From: Nectonema munidae
Taxonomy: Eukaryota > Nematomorpha > Nectonematoida > Nectonematidae
Direction of reading: 5' to 3'
Assembly (NCBI GenBank): GCA_030549495.1
Contig: JAUIRK010000069.1
Coordinates: 1,044,001 to 1,108,000, forward strand
DNA length: 64,000 nt
The position numbers and the translations under genes are program-made. The notes beneath the pieces are model-generated. The model did no database searches and was not told where the DNA came from. It saw nothing but the letters and a program-made list of their open reading frames with translations. Shown one piece after another: positions 58,197 through 64,000 of this stretch. Within the stretch, counting starts at the first letter, position 1. Each line of letters opens with the position of its first letter.

Positions 58197-58507
58197 TCGG
58201 AAAAACCTACAACCTTTTTTTACATGTGGGCTCAAAATTGTATTGAATTTAACTCTAGGCCATGAAAATTTTATTTATTAAGGGTAAAAAGATAAAATAT
58301 ATTAAAATAGAACAATCACAATATTTTAATTTTTTGAAATGGATGTCAAAATATATTCAAATATAAGTGTATGTATATTGGTGAGAAATTTGTTGTTCTT
58401 TTACTTCAATTCAAAAATTTTTCACCTTTTCAACTGTGATTAAAAGTAATGAGGCATAAATAACTTTTCCCAGGGTCCAAAATGGGCTTTTGGTTCAAGA
58501 AACCTGA
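58197..58507. mobile_element. hAT-type MITE, diverged sibling of 41573-41846
   Basis: It shares CTCTAGGCC, AAGGGTAAA, AAAATAGAACAA, and the right end GGTTCAAGAAACCTG with the copy at 41573. The left end is decayed and no clear target duplication remains. Confidence 0.65.
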
Positions 58508-59019
58508 TCTAGGATAATGGATACGCCCAGAACAGTACCAAACTTTTCATAATCAACGCACCCTTAGAAGGTATTTTTCAAAGAAAATGCCCCTTACTTA
58601 TAAAATATATTTTATTTCATAATAAAAAATGCATTGACTTCCATTTCATCTTCCAAATTTAACTGTTCGGTTTGATATTGTTGAAATTAATTCTGATATC
58701 AGCACTCTCACATTTTCTATATACTTTCTTTCATTACTTAAAATTTTACTTTACAGCTCTAAATCCACTTTACTACGATGTAATCTCTAGGAAATAATAA
58801 AAATATTTAAATTTAATCAAATTAGTTCGAAGAGAATTTTAACTTTTTTAATATGAAAAGTTTGTAGTTATGCCCTTTAAATTTTAGAATTATACAATTT
58901 TTTTTCTTTTTTATCAATCAACAAAAAATTTATTTTTTAATGATTGTTATTCGAAGTGCGCCGCTACCGTACTGGTGGATCACAAGGTCCCAACCAAGTC
59001 TCAAGTCAAAGCCTTTTTT

Positions 59020-59172
59020 ACGTGGCGTGTGTAAGGTTGGTTAGAATGTTAGATACTGGGTTTCAATGACTCAAGCTCTTGGGTTCCATCCTGCATCAAG
59101 CCTTCTTTCCTCATAGTTTGAGACAAGGGGCGCAAGTGTCCCTTCTCGGTGAAAACACCCCATAGTACATTT
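59020..59172 (+). repeat. tRNA-derived SINE (copy 7)
   Basis: GGTTGGTTAGAATGTTAG, GGGTTCCATCC in the B-box position and the body CATAGTTTGAGACAAG...CTTCTCGGTGAAAACACCCC. A few substitutions from the family. Confidence 0.75.
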
Positions 59173-59495
59173 ACCCTTACTCTTTGTTGTTCAGGCTCCA
59201 TGACCAATCAAACCAAGTACCATATAAAGATAACAAATGTGATACCTTTTATTCTTGAATTAATTTCAAAAAATAATGCTATATTTCATTACAAAAAAAA
59301 TATAATCTCACTCGTATAGACGGAATCCTAAATAAACCGGATTTATACACTCTAATTTTTATGTTAAAGAATCCATAAGAACAATTTTAAAACGCGATCC
59401 TTTATACGCCATCCCGGAAGTCAGCAGAATCTTCTGAGTCGCAGTATGATTGGAAATATCCTCTTACCCCTAAGAACTTTTCATGAATCTTATTA

Positions 59496-59633
59496 TTAAC
59501 CCTTTCGTGACCAGAAAAATCAGACGATATTTATTAAAACGCAGAAGAATCATATACAAAACTATTTAAAAAAGCAGACGAAGGTAAAATTGTTTATGTA
59601 TCATACATGAAACACTGGTCACTAAAGGGTAAT
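59496..59633. mobile_element. piggyBac-type MITE (copy 5)
   Basis: TTAACCCTTTCGTGACCAG and CTGGTCACTAAAGGGTAA termini, with internal CAGACGATATTT, CGCAGAAGA and GCAGACGAAGG units. A palindrome GTATCATACATGA lies near the right end. Confidence 0.75.
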
Positions 59634-59768
59634 CTTAATGCTATCATTTACTTCCTATACCAAAAGTTTCCACTTACTTAATTCATAGATTGTATTGTAC
59701 AAAGGCACTACTCTCTTCACAAGGCATACTACATCTTTTTTCTGTGATATTTAGACACTCTTTCTACC

Positions 59769-59942
59769 ATGGCGAACAACAATGGTAAGACATTTTGGAA
59801 TTCTTTTATGCCTTGGAAGAATATCTTGTGCTGTTTCTCTTATGAAGAAAGCACGGCCATTAAAAAATTAAAAGAGAAACCACAAATCCTTTTATGCAAG
59901 GAAAAACAAAGCGTGTGTTGTTTGAAGGTAATTGCAGAATAA
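59769..59942 (+). CDS. Candidate small ORF or first exon, unknown product
   Basis: The start CTACCATGG is in an excellent initiation context. The 57-codon frame (MANNNGKTFWNSFMPWKN...) has a Lys-rich, Cys-containing middle (LCKEKQSVCCLK) and ends soon after a donor-like AAG|GTAATT. Skipping 32 bp to the next AAAAAG|ATG at 59959 would join it in phase with a Lys-rich frame (MKAFKEALEKAKKS...RKPRKKS) that runs to a hAT terminus at about 60078. Such an intron would be unusually short. I do not recognise a family. It could be a remnant of a transposon-borne gene. Confidence 0.3.
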   Translation: MANNNGKTFWNSFMPWKNILCCFSYEESTAIKKLKEKPQILLCKEKQSVCCLKVIAE

Positions 59943-60077
59943 TTGTTTTGCCAAAAAGATGAAAGCTTTTAAAGAAGCACTTGAAAAGGCCAAGAAGAGT
60001 AGTGGTCATCAATTAGTTCACACAGCAACTCGAAAACCACGAAAAAAGAGCAACGGTAGTGTGGATGTCCTAAGGCA

Positions 60078-60140
60078 GTGGCTCTCAACCTTTTTACTCC
60101 CATGGTTCCCTTTGATCATTTGTAAAATTTTATTCCTCTA
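60078..60140. repeat. hAT terminus
   Basis: GGCAGTGGCTCTCAACCTTT is the common hAT end. The other end is not identified with confidence. Confidence 0.5.
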
Positions 60141-60414
60141 ATTCCCTACCTTCTCCCTGTCAAAAATGATCAGACTCAGAAGTTGCATTTGAAAAAATGT
60201 TATCAAAGTCTGCATTCAAGATAATCATGGTATAAAAGAGAAAACCTTCAAATTTCTTCCTTATCCAGTGTTCTGTCAAGACAACCTTAGAACCCTTACC
60301 TTTACATGTAATATTTTTATAGTGGAATTATACAGATTTAACAACCTAATACAAATATTGATAGTTTTAGTTCTTCACATCTCCTCTGTTAGAGTCTCAG
60401 AGTTTGTAGTTTTA

Positions 60415-60655
60415 AATTCCTCTTGCCCTCCCCTCCTCCTCACCCAGACTAAAGAAATCAAGACCTCTTTCGAAAGTTTAGCTATGTAATGGGGATAAAT
60501 TATTATTAGCCGTATAAAAAATATTTAAATATTCAATATACAATAAATACGCAATATTAAACTCATATGCAAGAAGAGAAATAAAACTATAAAATATTTG
60601 TAAAAGTTTTGACCCCTAATCTACCTCCTCCTAAAGAGGTTCTGGATCCACTCCT
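60415..60655. repeat. Dispersed repeat, copy B
   Basis: Sister of 40845-41085 in the same orientation. Both end with an AATCTAC...CTAAAGAGGT stretch. Confidence 0.6.
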
Positions 60656-60911
60656 TATTTGAATGCTATTAAGATTGGTAGTTACAAAATCTAAAAAATT
60701 TCAGTCGATCAAAATTTTTCCATGAATTCGGTTGTCTGGAGAATCGTGGGTCTTTTATTTGCAAAAATTCTTTTAAATTGCAATTCAGTCTCTTGAGCAT
60801 TCTATCTTGTTTTGTGAGACATTTTTATTTTCAAAACAATTCAGCTTCTTAATATTATTATAAATTTTTTTGATTCTTTGCTTGAAAGAAATTTAAGGAA
60901 ATTTTTTTTGA

Positions 60912-61000
60912 AAGAGTTACGATAACTCAAGGTCTTGGGTTCGATACAAGTGGCGCAATTGTGCCTTCTCGATGAAAACAGCCCATGGTACCCTTTATCT
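60912..61000 (+). repeat. tRNA-derived SINE (copy 8, internally deleted)
   Basis: CGATAACTCAAGGTCTTGGG runs straight into TTCGATACAAGTGGCGC. The segment between the two TTCGATAC/TTCGATCC-like words is lost, consistent with recombination between them. Confidence 0.7.
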
Positions 61001-61249
61001 TTTTTACGTTTACATCCCAGGGGACCAAATAAAAGGTTTTGGAGAGCAGCATGTGGCCTGCGTGTCGTAGTTTGCCCACTTCTCGCTTAATAAACGCCAG
61101 AACGAATAAACTTCAGTTTGCAAAGCTAATTAATCATTAGAACATGCTGATGGAAAAGATTTAGCACGCTCCACACGGTTTGGAAATATAATATATTGGA
61201 ATACTTTACAATTTTATTTCACATATTTAGTTCTATTAATATGTGAAAT

Positions 61250-61395
61250 GGGGCGTGAGTAAAAGGTTGATTAGATACTTGGTTTCGATAACTCAAGCTC
61301 TGGAGTTCGAACCCGCATCACGGCTACTTTCCTCATAGTTCGATACAAGCGGTGCAATTGTGCCTCCTCCATGACCCCACGGTACCTACCTATAA
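61250..61395 (+). repeat. tRNA-derived SINE (copy 9)
   Basis: GGTTGATTAGATACTTGG, B-box GAGTTCGAACCC, body CATAGTTCGATACAAGCGGT and end CACGGTACCTACC. Confidence 0.8.
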
Positions 61396-61764
61396 ATGTG
61401 CCTATAAATATAACCCAAAGAAGATTTATTTACAGAGAAAATCAAGGTGTGTTTAGATTAGTAAGACAATTATCACTGTTGCAAGAAGCTATTCTCAAAA
61501 GTAAAAACATTGAATCTTGTGAATGACAGACCAAAGGTTGAAAACCGCTTGTATGCCAGCCATTAAAATTAAAATCTGGTATTAACTTCATTATTTGTGA
61601 GCAATTTCGCTTTGCAGAATCAATGTTAGCAGCAGTGCTACCATTTGTAAATGAAATTAGCAAATCATAGCATAAAATGCAATTATAAATAATCACTCAA
61701 ATTATATTAATATAGGAAATAGTTCATTTACATCAAATGTTTATAAATAACTACGTGTGTCAAA

Positions 61765-61920
61765 CAAAGGTAAATGTACTGTGGGGTGTTTTCATCGAGA
61801 AGGCACAATTGCACCCCTTGTATCGAACTATGAGCAAAGTAGGCTTGATGAGGGATCGAATCCAAGACCTTGAGTTATTGAAACCCAGAATCTTACCAAG
61901 CTTACGCACGCGCCCTCAAA
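61765..61920 (-). repeat. tRNA-derived SINE (copy 10, inverted to copy 9)
   Basis: Reverse strand: B box GGATTCGATCCC, body CATAGTTCGATACAAGGGGT, 3' end CTTCTCGATGAAAACACCCC. It lies 370 bp from copy 9 in opposite orientation. Confidence 0.8.
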
Positions 61921-62516
61921 TAAGATAAAAGTATTTTTATTACAAGAAAAGCAATCATTTATCAAGCAAGCATAAGTGAATAGTATTCTTCCATTATCAC
62001 TTTCTTAAATAAAAAATAACTTAATTCCACATTAACTATTTTATTTAAACAACTATTCCACATTTTGCAAATTCTATGCTTCTAACATATTTTTCATATA
62101 TAAGTGAGTAACTTGAACAACTGTATTTAAAAATGAACCAGTAATCTGTTAAAATGCAGGTAATTGATTCTTTAAATATTTGAATAGGAAGTGAGCCGTT
62201 TTCAATTTGTATATATATCGTCAAACTCAAGTAACTTATATTCATGGAAAATTTTTGTAGTGTGAGAATGGAAAGGCTTGTTAAAAATTAAAGGTATTGC
62301 TTTTTTAAATTCTAAAAATTTGTATTTTGTAATAGAGGCGTGATAAGATAATAAAATTCGGATAAGGAAAAGATTGCAAATATTGTGACATTTTCTTCAA
62401 ATTTTTACTCCATAGATTTAAGCGTTGAATTTAAAACAAAAACACCTTTGGTTAGTAGCTATCTCAATGGCTGATCCATAGAAGATCCTTCATTCCTATT
62501 TAACTTTAAGATCCCT

Positions 62517-62640
62517 TTAACCCTTTGAGGAGCAGTGGGACACCAGTGTCCCAAGAAATGGAAATCGTCTGCTTTGAATATATTAAAATTCCATTTCTTT
62601 TTGAAAGCAGACGTAAAAATTTTGCTCTTCAAAGGGTTAA
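62517..62640. mobile_element. piggyBac-type MITE (copy 6, second subfamily)
   Basis: Perfect ends TTAACCCTTTGA and TCAAAGGGTTAA, a palindrome GGACACCAGTGTCC next to the left end, and two inverted CGTCTGC/GCAGACG units. It matches the fragment at 2977. Confidence 0.85.
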
Positions 62641-63243
62641 GGGTCACACTGGTTTTTGATTAAATTACATCCGGTTAAATAATCTGATTTTTCAGAACTG
62701 AAAGTAAATATTTTAAATGAATAATTTTGGTATCGTTGCATCATTACTTTCTTAAAGTGGCTTTAAAGGAAAAACTGAACTAAGAATTTTGGGTTTGAAG
62801 AGAACATGGGGATGTTACTTAAACATATAGCATAAAAAAAGTTATCCAACGGAGCAATAGGACTTCTAAAAAAGAGATTCAGGGCTATTTTCATGATGAC
62901 AGCTCATTTATAGTTAAATAAAAGGATGAATGTGTCATGGCGCCGAATCAAATTACAAGTACGAAGCTCAATGGACGATTATTTTATGTCAGTGATGCGT
63001 ACAATCGTCAGCATTGAGATTTGTTTAAAATATACATTTTTTTTACATTTCTTGATACAAACGTTCCTATTTATTTGTATTAGAACACGTCTTACACAAA
63101 AACATCAAATCATGCATACACACACATCCATACATATTGACATTAGACACCCATGCACCGAAATACTTAAATCTCAAAAAAAGCGGTATAGGCTCTGAAG
63201 TTATACTAACTTTTTTAATTGAATAATATAACTATCGGATTAA

Positions 63244-63381
63244 TTAACCCATTTAAGACCAAGCAAAGCAGACGATATCTAAAAAAACGCAGACGATTTA
63301 TATTCAAAGTCATTGAATAAAGCAGGCGAAGATGAAATTACTTGTGTTCCAAAATAGGAACATTGGCAGTAAATGGGTTAA
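63244..63381. mobile_element. piggyBac-type MITE (copy 7, intact)
   Basis: About 95 percent identical to copy 1 (2405-2542), with TTAA at both ends. It ends 40 bp from the KDM8-like stop codon, so it lies at the start of that gene's 3' region. Confidence 0.85.
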
Positions 63382-63420
63382 CGTAGTCAAAAATAACAAA
63401 ATTGAAGCAAAAAATCATTT

Positions 63421-63678
63421 TTATTGCCACCAATAACTGATAGATAAACTCGTAGACAGAGACTGCACGAAGTGCCACATCTTTGGAGGAATATAGAGAA
63501 ATTGCTTCGGCTTCAAAATGCATTCTACGAAGGGAGCTTCGCAAAATTTCGGAAATTCAGAATGATCAGGACTTTCAACATTCACTTGACTTGTATTGGA
63601 TAGTAAGTCATTTTCGTAGGGATACAAACATCTTGAATAAGCTTCATCATAGAGTCGTACGTATTTGAAGCCAAAAAC
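63421..63678 (-). CDS. KDM8: JmjC-domain dioxygenase, KDM8/JMJD5-like, last exon
   Basis: KDM8/JMJD5 proteins are Fe(II)/2-oxoglutarate oxygenases acting in the nucleus. After TTTGTCTGCCAG the exon reads VFGFKYVRLYDEAYSRCLYP, then LLSNTSQVNVESPD, FPKFCEAPFVECIL, and QFLYIPPKMWHFVQSLSTSLS ending ISYWWQ and TAA (63423-63421). The NTSQV(D/N)VE-x-PD, FPKF, and (F/L)(Y/F)IP...WH-x-V-x-(A/S)-L...S-x-S-x-x-WW blocks are those of the KDM8 C-terminus; the WH His is the distal iron ligand. The HxD ligands lie upstream, beyond this exon. The C-terminal length matches the family. AATAAA overlaps the stop codon. Confidence 0.9.
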   Translation of the reverse strand, partial: VFGFKYVRLYDEAYSRCLYPYENDLLSNTSQVNVESPDHSEFPKFCEAPFVECILKPKQFLYIPPKMWHFVQSLSTSLSISYWWQ

Positions 63679-63755
63679 CTGGCAGACAAAAAATAAGATT
63701 TTTAAATCAGTAAACCATAATAAATATGTACTTCAGAAAAATGTGTATTCCTTAC

Positions 63756-63777
63756 GAAGACAATTAACATTCTTGTT
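63756..63777 (-). CDS. KDM8: KDM8-like gene, probable 22-bp micro-exon
   Basis: Between TTTTTTTCTAG and GTAAGG. Its frame reads TRMLIVF and joins in phase 0 to VFGFKYV of the last exon, placing hydrophobic residues where KDM8 proteins have the strand after the HxD motif. One leading base implies a phase-2 exon upstream, not found in the window. Confidence 0.5.
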
Positions 63778-64000
63778 CTAGAAAAAAACAATCAATCACA
63801 TTTTTAGCTAAAACCTCGTTCTTAGAATTGGTAAAATAAGGTAATCAAGAATCTGGAATTTTTAATATCCATTTGGACTCTTTGATAGAGAGTGTCTGTT
63901 AAAACCGAGACAATCCGGTAAAACAACGATATCTGAATATACTATTGTAAGGAGATCCAGGCAAAAATGATAGAAACAAATAAATGTGCTTAATATGTTC

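Overview
This is a strongly AT-rich stretch of animal nuclear genome. Evidence for this is GT-AG introns from 74 bp to about 5 kb, polyadenylation hexamers, tRNA-derived SINEs, LINE fragments, hAT and piggyBac-type MITEs, and two CA/TG arrays of about 0.45-0.5 kb. The genes are metazoan in type (an ADAMTS protease, EIF2B1, a KDM8/JMJD5-like dioxygenase, seven-TM receptors). An invertebrate is likely, but no species or phylum can be fixed from the sequence alone. Family assignments come from remembered family motifs, not from a search.

Layout. 0-2.5 kb: SINE, a 5'-truncated LINE with a perfect 16-bp target duplication, and a MITE. 3.06-3.84 kb (+): the last two coding exons of EIF2B1. 6.70-7.74 and 10.20-11.26 kb (+): two tandem, intronless, paralogous seven-TM receptors. 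12.1-44.3 kb (-): one long ADAMTS-type gene. I resolved 16 coding exons by matching reading frame, splice sites and intron phase: signal peptide, propeptide, furin-like site, zinc protease domain, disintegrin-like module, TSP1, cysteine-rich domain, start of the spacer, and a final TSP1 ending at the stop codon. One or more middle spacer exons (between 14.8 and 12.5 kb) are not resolved. Its introns hold most of the mobile elements, including a nested pair of hAT insertions, a retroelement RNase H fragment with an LTR-like tail, a second dead LINE, SINEs, and a long CA array that starts immediately after the 5' splice site of the main cysteine-rich exon. 44.6-63.2 kb: gene-poor, repeat-rich sequence with a second CA array, a fold-back element, a SINE cluster and one candidate small ORF. 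63.42-63.78 kb (-): the 3' end of a KDM8/JMJD5-like JmjC gene that runs off the right edge.

The genes do not form a functional unit. The receptors and the ADAMTS gene are tail to tail (stop codons about 0.9 kb apart). The most notable non-genic signals are a piggyBac-type MITE family whose copies sit close to exon boundaries, a cluster of five potential stems including an interlocked pair at 22.44-22.65 kb, and fold-back elements built from roughly 21-bp units that also occur as a free minisatellite.
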